From positions 5,711,001 to 5,775,000 of the forward strand of contig NZ_CP077079.1 of the NCBI RefSeq assembly GCF_019139815.1: a stretch of 64,000 nucleotides of DNA. Reading direction: 5' to 3'. Under the pieces are notes generated by a model that made no database searches, was not told the DNA's origin, and worked only from the letters and a program-made list of their open reading frames with translations. This DNA comes from Pseudomonas asgharzadehiana (GTDB taxonomy: Bacteria; Pseudomonadota; Gammaproteobacteria; Pseudomonadales; Pseudomonadaceae). Both the position numbers and the translations under genes were made by a program. Shown here one piece after another: positions 1 through 8,157 of this stretch; position 1 is the first letter of the stretch; every line of letters starts with the position of its first letter.

Positions 1-607
1 ACAGGTACGACTCAATGGCATGCACCAGCGCATCCACGCCGCTGGCGGCGGTAACGCTGCGCGGGCAGGTCAGGGTCATTTGCGGGCTGATCAGCGCCAC
101 GTCCGGCAACAGGTAATCGCTGACGATACCTTTTTTCAACTGCGCGACTTTGTCGGAGAGGATCGCCACATTGGTGACTTCCGAGCCGGTGCCGGCCGTG
201 GTCGGGATCGCGATCAATGGCGGGCCTTTACGCGGTACCTGATCGATACCGAACAAATCCGCCAGCGCGCCGTGGTAACCGGCATAGGCCGCCACGCTTT
301 TGGCAATGTCGATGGCGCTACCGCCCCCCAGGCCAATCAGGCCGTCGTGCCCGCCGTCGCGGTAGGCCTGCATGCAGTCTTCGACAATGGCTATTTCCGG
401 GTCGGGCAGCACGCGGTCGAAGATTTCGTAGCTGCGCTCGCCCAGGTGTTCGAGGGCCAAGGCTACGGTGCCGGATTTGACCAGCACCGCATCGGTGACA
501 ATCAGCGGGTTGTCCACATCCAGACGGGTAAGCTCGGCGGCCAGCTGCCCGATGGCGCCTGCGCCTGTCAGCAATTTGTGGGCGATCTTGAATGAGGAAG
601 TACTCAT
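1..607 (-). CDS. Iron-containing alcohol dehydrogenase (partial, C-terminus outside window)
   Basis: Group III (iron-dependent) alcohol dehydrogenase, probably NAD(P)H-linked oxidation or reduction of an alcohol/aldehyde pair. Translating from the ATG at 605-607 gives about 202 residues beginning MSTSSFKIAHKLLTGAGAIG. It shows the family's cofactor loop GLGGGSAIDIAK, the segment TTAGTGSEVTNVAI, and the start of the metal-binding region (GVDALVHAIESYL) just before the window edge. The rest of the gene lies beyond position 1. It follows the agt-like transporter genes on the same strand after a 169-bp gap that holds a REP palindrome, so it may have its own promoter. Substrate is unknown; a role with omega-hydroxy acids or amino alcohols related to the transporter's substrate is only a guess. 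Family call is firm. Confidence 0.88.
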   Translation of the reverse strand, partial: MSTSSFKIAHKLLTGAGAIGQLAAELTRLDVDNPLIVTDAVLVKSGTVALALEHLGERSYEIFDRVLPDPEIAIVEDCMQAYRDGGHDGLIGLGGGSAIDIAKSVAAYAGYHGALADLFGIDQVPRKGPPLIAIPTTAGTGSEVTNVAILSDKVAQLKKGIVSDYLLPDVALISPQMTLTCPRSVTAASGVDALVHAIESYL

Positions 608-715
608 GTGCGCGGCCTCTTATCAATGATGGGGCTGGCACAAGAGTAGCTGATGCACAGGGGTTGTCTGCCATTCAGCGGCTGAATGGTCTTGGAGGCT
701 CAACACAAAACCCCT

Positions 716-756
716 GTGGGAGGGGGCAAGTCGAATCGTCGCACCGCCCCTCCCAC
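716..756. repeat. REP-type palindrome
   Basis: Starts GTGGGAGGGGGCAAG and ends GCCCCTCCCAC, so the outer 10-11 bases form a stem. It sits between the alcohol dehydrogenase and the last transporter gene and matches the REP family seen elsewhere in this window. It could stabilise or end the transporter mRNA. Confidence 0.75.
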
Positions 757-776
757 ATTTTGATCTGTGCTGGGCT

Positions 777-1601
777 CTAGACCTGTGCTGTCCGCAGCTT
801 CTCGCTACGGCCACGCAACCACTCCAAGGTCAGCAACAGCAACACCGAGAACGCAATCAGCAAGGTCGCCGCCGCCGCAATCGTCGGGCTGAGGTTTTCG
901 CGGATACCGCTGAACATCTGGCGTGGCAGGGTTGCTTGCTCGGGGCCGGCAAGGAACAGCGTCACCACCACCTCATCGAACGAGGTGGCAAAGGCAAACA
1001 ACGCGCCGGAGATCACCCCCGGCGCAATCAGCGGCAGGGTTACCCGACGAAACGCGGTCAAGGGCGAAGCCCCCAGGCTGGCCGCTGCCCGCACCAGGTT
1101 ATGGTTGAAACCCTGCAAGGTCGCCGACACGGTGATGATCACAAACGGCACACCCAGCACCGCATGCACCACGATCAACGAGAAAAAGCTGTTACCCAGG
1201 CCCAACGGCGCAAAGAACAGGTAACTGGCCACGCCGATGATCACCACCGGCACCACCATCGGCGATATCACCAGGGCCATCACCAACGCCTTGCCGGGGA
1301 AATTCCCACGGGTCAGGCCAATCGCCGCCAGGGTGCCGAACACCATCGCCAGCACCGTGGCCGCCGGGGCGACGATGATGCTGTTTTTCAGCGCACGCAT
1401 CCATTCGGCCGAGGCAAAGAAGTCGTGGTACCACTGCAGCGAAAAGCCTTGCAGCGGGTACACCAGGAAACTGCCGCTGTTGAACGACAGCGGGATGATC
1501 ACCAGCACGGGCAATATCAGGAACAGCAGGATCAAGCCGCAGAGAATCCGCAAGCTGTAGAACCACACCCGCTCCACGGGGGACATATAAGGGCTCAGCA
1601 T
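777..1601 (-). CDS. agtD: ABC transporter permease, polyamine/GABA type (AgtD-like)
   Basis: Inner-membrane permease of the spermidine/putrescine class (PotC/YdcV-like), 274 residues, the usual length. Hydrophobic segments are seen near residues 15-38, 70-95, 103-128, 135-157, 185-207 and 240-262. The EAA cytoplasmic loop that contacts the ATPase is visible as AAASLGASPLTAFRRVTLPL. It lies 12 bp after the other permease gene and is the last gene of the ATPase / binding protein / permease / permease set. Beside a two-component system this layout resembles agtABCD-agtSR of P. aeruginosa, which imports 4-aminobutyrate and 5-aminovalerate; the symbol rests on that context and remembered synteny. 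The permease family is certain; the substrate is inferred. Confidence 0.85.
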   Translation of the reverse strand: MLSPYMSPVERVWFYSLRILCGLILLFLILPVLVIIPLSFNSGSFLVYPLQGFSLQWYHDFFASAEWMRALKNSIIVAPAATVLAMVFGTLAAIGLTRGNFPGKALVMALVISPMVVPVVIIGVASYLFFAPLGLGNSFFSLIVVHAVLGVPFVIITVSATLQGFNHNLVRAAASLGASPLTAFRRVTLPLIAPGVISGALFAFATSFDEVVVTLFLAGPEQATLPRQMFSGIRENLSPTIAAAATLLIAFSVLLLLTLEWLRGRSEKLRTAQV

Positions 1602-1613
1602 CGCAAGGTCTCC

Positions 1614-2861
1614 TTAGCTCAGGCGCAGGCGGCTGGCGCCGACCAGCCGGTTGTAGATCAAGTACAGCACCACGGTCGCCAGCAGCAGCAGGCCGCCCAA
1701 CGCCGTCGCCATGCCCCAGTTGATGCTGGTGTTGGTGTAGAACGCCACGAAGTAGCTGACCATCTGGTCGTTCGGGCTGCCCAGCAACGCCGGAGTGATG
1801 TAGTAACCAATCGCCAGAATGAACACCAACAGGCAACCGGCGCCCACACCGGCGTAGGTCTGTGGGAAGTACACGCGCCAGAAACTGGCGAACGGGTGGC
1901 AGCCCAGGGAAATGGCCGCACGCATGTAGGTGGGTGAAATGCCCTTCATCACGCTGTAGATCGGCAAAATCATGAACGGCAGCAGGATGTGCACCATCGA
2001 GATGTAGACCCCGGTGCGGTTGAACACCAGCTCCAAGGGTTTATCGATGAGGCCCATGCCCATCAGCGCGCTGTTGATCAGGCCACCGGATTGCAGCAGC
2101 ACGATCCATGCGGCGACCCGCACCAGGATCGAGGTCCAGAACGGCAGCAACACCAGGATCATCAGCAGGTTGCTTTTACGCGCCGGCAGGTTGGCCAACA
2201 GGTAGGCCAGGGGGTAGGCCAGCAGCAGGCAGATGACCGTGATGACCAGGCCCATCCAGAAGGTGCGGGCGAAAATGTCCAGGTAGATCGCCTGGTCGGG
2301 CGTGGCCGGGGCGATTTCGCCCAGGTCGTCGATACGGTGATCGACCGCCGCCAGCAAGTAATACGGCGTCAGGCTGCTGGTATTGCGCCGGATCGCCTGC
2401 CAGTACGCCGGGTCGCCCCAACGTTCGTCGAGGGTTTCCAGCGCTTCTTTATAAGAGGCCGGCGCTTCGGTAAACGGCAGCGCCCGTGCGGTTTTGGTCA
2501 GCAGGCTGCGGTAGCCGGCCAGTTCCATGTTCAAGCGCTTGGACAGGTCGCCCAAGGTCTGGTTTTTGCGCGCTTCACCCAGGTCTTCACTCAGCGCCCG
2601 GTATACCGGCTCGCCCGGCAGGCCACGACCGTCCCAAGCTGTCACCGCCATCACGGTACGCGGCAAGCCGCCCACCACTTCCGGGTTACCGACACTTTTA
2701 AACAACAGCGCAACGATCGGCACCAGGAAGACCAGCAGCAAAAACAGCACCAGCGGCGCAATCAAGGCCTGGGCCTTCCAGCGGTTAAGCCGCTCGGCAC
2801 GCGCCAGGCGCTGCTTGAGGGTGGGGCTGTTGACCTCGTTCGAGGGAACGGCGATGGCCAT
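1614..2861 (-). CDS. agtC: ABC transporter permease with large periplasmic insertion (AgtC-like)
   Basis: PotB-type permease, 415 residues. The first membrane segment (about 34-54, LIAPLVLFLLLVFLVPIVALL) is followed by roughly 140 residues of polar sequence before the remaining five membrane segments begin near residue 200. Ordinary PotB proteins are about 280 residues long, so this insertion is an added periplasmic domain between TM1 and TM2. The EAA-type loop is RAAISLGCHPFASFWRVYFPQ. It pairs with the downstream permease (12 bp away) to form the channel. The ATG is preceded by sequence rich in purines and the reading frame is unbroken. Gene name by context with the agt operon; family call firm. 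Confidence 0.85.
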   Translation of the reverse strand: MAIAVPSNEVNSPTLKQRLARAERLNRWKAQALIAPLVLFLLLVFLVPIVALLFKSVGNPEVVGGLPRTVMAVTAWDGRGLPGEPVYRALSEDLGEARKNQTLGDLSKRLNMELAGYRSLLTKTARALPFTEAPASYKEALETLDERWGDPAYWQAIRRNTSSLTPYYLLAAVDHRIDDLGEIAPATPDQAIYLDIFARTFWMGLVITVICLLLAYPLAYLLANLPARKSNLLMILVLLPFWTSILVRVAAWIVLLQSGGLINSALMGMGLIDKPLELVFNRTGVYISMVHILLPFMILPIYSVMKGISPTYMRAAISLGCHPFASFWRVYFPQTYAGVGAGCLLVFILAIGYYITPALLGSPNDQMVSYFVAFYTNTSINWGMATALGGLLLLATVVLYLIYNRLVGASRLRLS

Positions 2862-2897
2862 GGCTGACTCCGGATCTTAAAGATGAATGCACACCCT

Positions 2898-3000
2898 GTG
2901 GGAGGGGCGGTGCGACGATTCGACTTGCTCCCGATAGCGGTGGATCAGTCAGCCTGTGTATTGCCTGACAGTCTGCCATCGGGAGCAAGTCCCCTCCCAC
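2898..3000. repeat. REPIN-like element (two inverted REP arms)
   Basis: A left arm GTGGGAGGGGCGGTGC and a right arm GGGAGCAAGTCCCCTCCCAC face each other about 100 bp apart, with TTGCTCCCGATAG...CATCGGGAGCAA forming an inner stem. It lies between the binding-protein gene and the first permease gene of one operon, where such hairpins often lower or segment downstream expression relative to the abundant binding protein. Confidence 0.8.
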
Positions 3001-3022
3001 AGGGGTTCAGCGGTGCTGCTGG

Positions 3023-4066
3023 TTACTTTGCAGCCCAGGAATTGAAGCGCTGCTCAAGCTGCTCGCCGTTATCGGCCCAGAAGCTCACATCGATCTGCAC
3101 CTGGTTGGCGATGTTCTCTGGCGTCGTCGGCATGTCCTTGAGAATGTCCTTGGCCAGCAACGGTACGGCTTGGGTATTGGCCGGGCCGTAGGCGATGTTT
3201 TCCGAATAGGTCTTCTGCTGCTGCGGCGCCACCGAGAAGGCGATGAATTTCTTCGCCGCTTCCGCGCGGTCTTTGGCCAGGCCTTTAGGAATGGCCCAGG
3301 CGTCGAAGTCGTAGATGCCGCCGTTCCACACCACTTTCAGGTTGCTTTCTTTTTGCACGGCAGCGATGCGGCCGTTGTAGGCCGAGCTCATCACTACGTC
3401 ACCCGAGGCGAGGTACTGTGGCGGTTGTGCGCCGGCTTCCCACCATTGGATCGACGGCTTGAGTTCGTCGAGCTTCTTGAACGCACGGTCCTGGCCGTCT
3501 TTGCCGGCCAGTACTTTGTAGACGTCTTTGGGCGCTACGCCGTCGGCCATCAACGCAAATTCCAGGGTGTACTTGGCGCCTTTACGCAGGCCGCGCTTGC
3601 CCGGGAATTTCTTGGTGTCCCAGAAATCCGCCCAACTGGTGGGCGCGGAGGCCAATTTGTCGGCGTTGTACGCCAGCACGGTCGACCACACGAAGAAGCC
3701 CACACCGCACGGCTGGATCGCGCCTTTTACGTAGTCTTCGGCTTTGCCGAACAGTTTCGGGTCGAGCGGTTCGAACATGTCTTCGTCGCAACCGCGGGAC
3801 AATTCCGGCGATTCCACTTCCACCAGGTCCCAGGACACGCTCTTGGTGTCGACCATGGCTTTGACCTTGGCCATCTCACCGTTGTACTCGCCGGCAACGA
3901 TCTTGCCGTTGCCCGCGCTTTCCCACGGTGCATAGAAGGCCTTGACCTGTGCCGCCTTGTTCGCGCCACCAAAGGACACAACCGTCAGGTCCGGGCCGGC
4001 GGCCATGGCCTGTGTCGCGCCCATCAAACCGAGGGCGAGCGCTGAATACTTAAGGGATTTCAACAT
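3023..4066 (-). CDS. agtB: Periplasmic substrate-binding protein, polyamine/GABA type (AgtB-like)
   Basis: Extracellular solute-binding protein of the PotD/PotF superfamily, 347 residues from the start chosen here. A signal peptide is clear (MLKSLKYSALALGLMGATQA, cleavage after AMA). The mature part begins GPDLTVVSFGGANKAAQ, a typical first strand of this fold. The reading frame can be extended upstream to 4114, but the ATG at 4064-4066 puts the signal peptide at the N-terminus and has a purine-rich GGAGAGAAC site just before it. It delivers ligand to the permeases encoded downstream; the REPIN between them probably sets the ratio of binding protein to membrane parts. Ligand by analogy with AgtB: 4-aminobutyrate or 5-aminovalerate. 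Confidence 0.87.
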   Translation of the reverse strand: MLKSLKYSALALGLMGATQAMAAGPDLTVVSFGGANKAAQVKAFYAPWESAGNGKIVAGEYNGEMAKVKAMVDTKSVSWDLVEVESPELSRGCDEDMFEPLDPKLFGKAEDYVKGAIQPCGVGFFVWSTVLAYNADKLASAPTSWADFWDTKKFPGKRGLRKGAKYTLEFALMADGVAPKDVYKVLAGKDGQDRAFKKLDELKPSIQWWEAGAQPPQYLASGDVVMSSAYNGRIAAVQKESNLKVVWNGGIYDFDAWAIPKGLAKDRAEAAKKFIAFSVAPQQQKTYSENIAYGPANTQAVPLLAKDILKDMPTTPENIANQVQIDVSFWADNGEQLEQRFNSWAAK

Positions 4067-4110
4067 TGTTGTTCTCTCCACGTGCAGGGTTGGTGAAGCC
4101 ATGGGGGCGA

Positions 4111-5223
4111 TCAATTCGCCTCTAAAAGTGGGTCGAGTGCGCGAACGTGCTCGACTTGCCAGCCAATCGGTACCACGTCGCCGACCGCCAGGGCCGGGTC
4201 CAGCTCGGCAATCGGTTGTTTCACAAAAAAATCGGCCTTGCCGCAGACTTCCAGGCGTACGCGCACGTGGTCGCCCAGGTAGATGAATTCCGCCACTCGC
4301 CCCGAAAAACGGTTGCTGCAGCTTTCGCTGGAACCGTTGAGGCTGACGCGTTCCGGGCGTACCGACAGCGTCACCGGGCCGCCGAGCTGGCCGACGTTGA
4401 TCGCCAGGGCCTCGACCTTCTCGCCCCGCGCCAGCTCGACCACGCAGCGGTCGCCGGTGTGGCTGTGCAAGCGCCCGTTGAGGCGATTGTTCTCGCCGAT
4501 GAAGTTGGCCACGAAGGTGTTTCTGGGCTCTTCGTACAAGGTGCGTGGCGGGGCGATCTGTTGGATCTCGCCCTGATGAAACACCGCCACGCGGTCGGAC
4601 ATGGTCAGGGCTTCACCCTGGTCGTGGGTCACATACACCACCGTCACGCCGAGGCGCTGGTGCAGGTGCTTGATCTCCATCTGCATGTGTTCACGCAGTT
4701 GCTTGTCGAGGGCGCCGAGGGGTTCGTCCATCAGCACCAACTGTGGCTCGAACACCAGCGCGCGGGCCAAGGCCACACGCTGTTGCTGGCCGCCGGACAA
4801 TTGCGCCGGGTAGCGCTGGGCGAAAGCGTCAAGCTGGACCATGCTCAGCACGCGTTTGACCCGCTCGCTGATATCGGTCTTGCTCAACCCGCGCACCGAG
4901 AGCGGGAACGCCAGGTTCTCGGCGACGGTCATGTGCGGGAACAACGCGTAGTTCTGGAACACCATGCCGATGTCGCGCTTGTGCGGCGGCACGTTGTTGA
5001 TGGCGCGCCCCGCCAGCTGGATTTCGCCGGCGGTGGGGGTTTCAAAGCCGGCGAGCATCATCAGGCTGGTGGTCTTGCCCGAACCGGATGGCCCGAGCAA
5101 GGTGAGGAACTCGCCCTTGCGAATCTCCAGGTTGAGGTCTTTGACGATCAGGTTCTCGCCGTCGTAGCTTTTCTGCACGCCACGAAAGCTGACCAGTACA
5201 TCATTTGAATCCACCTCGCTCAT
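4111..5223 (-). CDS. agtA: ABC transporter ATP-binding protein, PotA type (AgtA-like)
   Basis: Importer ATPase, 370 residues. Walker A is GPSGSGKTT, the Q-loop region is VFQNYALFPHMTVAENLAFPL, the ABC signature is LSGGQQQRVALARAL, Walker B is LVLMDEPLGALD and the switch His lies in VTHDQGEAL. The C-terminal ~120 residues form the TOBE regulatory domain (LSVRPERVSL). The start at 5221-5223 (MSEVDSNDV) is preferred over an upstream frame extension to 5259 because homologues begin near the first beta-strand. First gene of the transporter operon, 45 bp ahead of agtB. The 214-bp gap before it holds a GTAGGG-ATCG-CCCTAC dyad that may be an operator. Confidence 0.88.
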   Translation of the reverse strand: MSEVDSNDVLVSFRGVQKSYDGENLIVKDLNLEIRKGEFLTLLGPSGSGKTTSLMMLAGFETPTAGEIQLAGRAINNVPPHKRDIGMVFQNYALFPHMTVAENLAFPLSVRGLSKTDISERVKRVLSMVQLDAFAQRYPAQLSGGQQQRVALARALVFEPQLVLMDEPLGALDKQLREHMQMEIKHLHQRLGVTVVYVTHDQGEALTMSDRVAVFHQGEIQQIAPPRTLYEEPRNTFVANFIGENNRLNGRLHSHTGDRCVVELARGEKVEALAINVGQLGGPVTLSVRPERVSLNGSSESCSNRFSGRVAEFIYLGDHVRVRLEVCGKADFFVKQPIAELDPALAVGDVVPIGWQVEHVRALDPLLEAN

Positions 5224-5332
5224 ACCCGCACCTTTGTGTTTTGGACTGCTGTGGCACAAGCGTAGTCCACGCCAGAGCCCCCGGAAATCGGGGGCCAGGA
5301 GAGATTTGCATCAGCCGGATGGAAGGCTGGGG

Positions 5333-5348
5333 GTAGGGATCGCCCTAC
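5333..5348. promoter_or_regulatory. Dyad GTAGGG-N4-CCCTAC upstream of the transporter operon
   Basis: A perfect 6-bp inverted repeat with a 4-bp spacer, 110-125 bp upstream of the ATPase start codon and 90 bp after the response-regulator stop. Position and symmetry suit a NarL-type response regulator site. No known motif is claimed. Confidence 0.35.
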
Positions 5349-5437
5349 ATCAATGGCGGGGATGGAACAGTGTCACGGCCGCACGCGCCGGGAATGGCTT
5401 CAGTACGGTTTAAGGGGCGTCGCAAACAGGCATGTCG

Positions 5438-6067
5438 TCACAGAAGTTTGTGTTCCATGGCGTACTTCACCAGTTCAGCCAGGGAGGTGATGTTGAGCTT
5501 TTGCATCAAGCGCGCTTTGTGGGTACTGATGGTTTTGCTGCTCAGCGCCAGTTGCTGGGCGATATCGTTAACGTTGGCGCCTTGGGCCAGGCGCTCGAAC
5601 ACCGAGAACTCGCGCTCCGACAGCAACGCATGCAGCGGCCTGGCGTCGGTGAGGCCGACTTCAAAGACCATGCGGTCGGCCAGGTCCGGGTCGATATAGC
5701 GCCCGCCGGCGGCCACCTTGCGAATAGCGGTGAGCAGCAACGCCGGGTCACTGTCCTTGGTTGCATAGCCGGCGGCGCCCACCTTCAAGGCGCGGGCTGC
5801 CATCTGCGCTTCGTCGTGCATCGACAGCACCAGGATCGCCGGCGGGTTGCTCAACGCGCGAATCCGCGCAATCGCCTCCAGGCCATTGACGCCAGGCATC
5901 GAAATGTCCAGCAGGACCACCTCGCAGGACACGTGGCGCAAGGTCTCCAGCAACTGTTCGCCATTGCTCGCCTCGCCTACCACCAGCAGGTCTTTGGCCA
6001 GGCCGATCAGTTGCTTGATGCCTTCACGAACAATGGTGTGGTCTTCGGCTACCAGTACGCGGATCAC
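5438..6067 (-). CDS. agtR: LuxR/NarL-family response regulator (AgtR-like)
   Basis: Two-component response regulator, 209 residues. The receiver domain (about 1-120) has the acidic pair E8-D9, phospho-acceptor D54 (VVLLDISMPGVNG), the switch region and a Lys near residue 104 (ATKDSDPAL). A LuxR-type helix-turn-helix covers about 146-205, with LSEREFSVFERLAQG and LSSKTISTHKARLMQKL. The kinase gene is 12 bp upstream on the same strand, so the two are almost certainly a pair, and the likely target is the transporter operon beginning 215 bp downstream. AgtR of P. aeruginosa controls GABA/5-aminovalerate uptake and has been linked to sensing shed peptidoglycan; transfer of either role here is inference. 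Confidence 0.88.
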   Translation of the reverse strand: MIRVLVAEDHTIVREGIKQLIGLAKDLLVVGEASNGEQLLETLRHVSCEVVLLDISMPGVNGLEAIARIRALSNPPAILVLSMHDEAQMAARALKVGAAGYATKDSDPALLLTAIRKVAAGGRYIDPDLADRMVFEVGLTDARPLHALLSEREFSVFERLAQGANVNDIAQQLALSSKTISTHKARLMQKLNITSLAELVKYAMEHKLL

Positions 6068-6079
6068 AGGGGTTTCCTC

Positions 6080-8080
6080 TTATTGTTTGGCATCCAGCGG
6101 CACCATCACGCTCAGGGTGGTGCCCTCCCCCAACTCACTGTGCAGGCTCAATTGCCCACCCATGATCAGCACCCGCTCGCGCATGCCGACCAGGCCAAAC
6201 GAGACCGCGCGGCCTTCAGGCTGGACGAAGCCAACGCCGTCGTCGCTGATGGTCAAGCGCAAATCGCTGCCGTCCATCGCCAACGTCAGCTCCACAGTAT
6301 GCGCCTGGGCATGGCGCATCACATTGGTCAGCGCCTCCTGCAGGATACGAAACAGGCCTATGGCCTTGGCGTCGCTCAGGGCCGGCAGGTTATCCGGCAC
6401 CTGCACCAGGCAGGGAATGTGCGTACGCGCTTCAAAGCGGCGGGCTTGCCACTCGATGGCAGACGCAATCCCGGCATCGAGAATCGGCGGGCGCAGGGCG
6501 GTGGCTACGTCCCGCACTAGCTGGAACAACTGAGCGATCAGGCGTTTCATGCTGTTCAAGCGCTCGTGCAGGCCGGGGTCCAGTTGCGCATAGGCCAGCT
6601 CGCACATGGACGTTTCCAGCTTGAGCACCGTGAGCATCTGCCCGAGTTCGTCGTGCACTTCGCGGGCAATGCGCGCCTTCTCTTCTTCGCGCACGGTTTC
6701 CAGGTGCGCGGACAATTCGCGCAGTTGCGCTTCGCTTTGCAGCAACGCGGCCAGGGTACGGCGCAGTTCGGTGACGTCGTTGAGGTAAACCACAAGGTAC
6801 TCGGCCTCGGCAAACCGCAAGAAGCTCAAGGACACGTTGGCCGGCAGGATGCTGCCGTCGGCGCGCAGGCAATCGGTGGCAAAATTCTGCGGCCCCTCTT
6901 CGCTGGCGCGCGCGCGCTTCCATAGGTTGAGCCAGCGGTCCATGTCCAGCGTGGGGTCGAGATCGACCAGCGGCCGCTCGATCAGCGCGCCGGGGTCGTA
7001 GCCGAGCATGCTTTCGGCGGCGCGGTTGGCGTAGCGCACATGGCTGTCCCAGTTGACCCACAGGATGCCGACGGTGCTTTGGTCGATAGAAAATTGCGTC
7101 AGGCGCAACGCTTGCGCACCGGCGGCGCGCGCGGCGCTTTCTTCGCGCGCGGCCAATAGGTCGTGTTCCAGCGCGCGTTGCTGGCGGCGTTGCCAGAACA
7201 CCACCGCCAGGCTGGCGAGCAACAACAGCCCCAGCAACAGGCAGAGGTTTTGCCAAAAGCCTTTGGATTCGGATAAACGCGGGTATTTGGGCTGCAGCCA
7301 ACGATTGTGCAACTGGTCCAGGTCTCGGGCAGGGATGGCGCGCAGCGCGCTTTCCATAATGCCGGCCAACTGCGGCCAGTCGCGTCGAGTGGCCACGCGC
7401 AGCAACTGCGGCAAGCCGATATCCCCTACCACCGCCAACCCGGCGAACTCCGCTTCGCCGGACAAGCGACTCAGTTGCGCTTCATCGACGATGGCGTAGC
7501 GCGCCTGCTCGCTGACCAGCAATTGCAGGGCCTGGCGCTCCATGGGCACACCTTGCAGGTTAAGGCCTGGGTAAGTACCGCGCAGATAATCGGCCACGGC
7601 GCTGGGCATGCGCACGGCGACGCGAGACTGCCCATCGAGTTTTTCCAGTTCAACGGCGCCACCGCCCTCCCGGATGCCGACGATGTGTTGGGGCACACGC
7701 ATATAGGGGTCGGTGAACAACCACAGGCGCAACCCGGCCGGGGTCTGTTGCAGGCCTGGGGCGATGTCGACTTCATCGTCGCGCACGGCGGCTTCCAACT
7801 GCTCCTGACTGGGAAAGTTGCGCCACACCAGGTCAATGTTCAGCGCCTTGGCCAGCCATTGCATCAGTTCCACATTGGCGCCGGACAAGCGTTGCAGCCG
7901 CCGGTCGTATTGCGCGTAAGGCGCCTGCAGCACCACACCTACCCGCAGCTCCGGGTGCGCGGCCAGCCATTCGCGCTGCTGCGCGTTGAGCTGTGCCTGC
8001 GGGACGGCAGGCGTGGGGGCGGCGTTGGCCATAAAGGCAATGCACAAACAGCCGATAACCAGCAGACAGCGAAAACCCAT
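6080..8080 (-). CDS. agtS: Sensor histidine kinase with periplasmic solute-binding domain and PAS domain (AgtS-like)
   Basis: Membrane sensor kinase, 666 residues. Signal peptide at 1-20; bacterial extracellular solute-binding (family 3) fold at about 40-262; one membrane helix at about 276-296; PAS domain at about 325-440; HisKA_3 dimerisation helix with phospho-acceptor H476 (IAREVHDELGQML); ATPase domain with N box QEALTNVMRH (N586), DDGVGF (613-618) and the G2 region VSFGLVGMRERV. The binding-protein-like input domain means the kinase itself probably binds a small ligand in the periplasm, such as an amino acid. It is co-transcribed with the response regulator 12 bp downstream and diverges from the DUF3530 gene at 8158. 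Name from synteny with PA0600 (agtS). Confidence 0.88.
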   Translation of the reverse strand: MGFRCLLVIGCLCIAFMANAAPTPAVPQAQLNAQQREWLAAHPELRVGVVLQAPYAQYDRRLQRLSGANVELMQWLAKALNIDLVWRNFPSQEQLEAAVRDDEVDIAPGLQQTPAGLRLWLFTDPYMRVPQHIVGIREGGGAVELEKLDGQSRVAVRMPSAVADYLRGTYPGLNLQGVPMERQALQLLVSEQARYAIVDEAQLSRLSGEAEFAGLAVVGDIGLPQLLRVATRRDWPQLAGIMESALRAIPARDLDQLHNRWLQPKYPRLSESKGFWQNLCLLLGLLLLASLAVVFWQRRQQRALEHDLLAAREESAARAAGAQALRLTQFSIDQSTVGILWVNWDSHVRYANRAAESMLGYDPGALIERPLVDLDPTLDMDRWLNLWKRARASEEGPQNFATDCLRADGSILPANVSLSFLRFAEAEYLVVYLNDVTELRRTLAALLQSEAQLRELSAHLETVREEEKARIAREVHDELGQMLTVLKLETSMCELAYAQLDPGLHERLNSMKRLIAQLFQLVRDVATALRPPILDAGIASAIEWQARRFEARTHIPCLVQVPDNLPALSDAKAIGLFRILQEALTNVMRHAQAHTVELTLAMDGSDLRLTISDDGVGFVQPEGRAVSFGLVGMRERVLIMGGQLSLHSELGEGTTLSVMVPLDAKQ

Positions 8081-8157
8081 GATCCACGTCTCACATCACT
8101 GACAAATACTGACCAACCCATTAGGCTGCTGGAATCTCTTCTGGCCGGGAATTAACG

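Noticed and set aside
5277..5295. GCCCCCG-gaaat-CGGGGGC hairpin ahead of the transporter operon
   Set aside because: Could be in the 5' leader, but has no T tract and no match to a known riboswitch; left as an unassigned stem.
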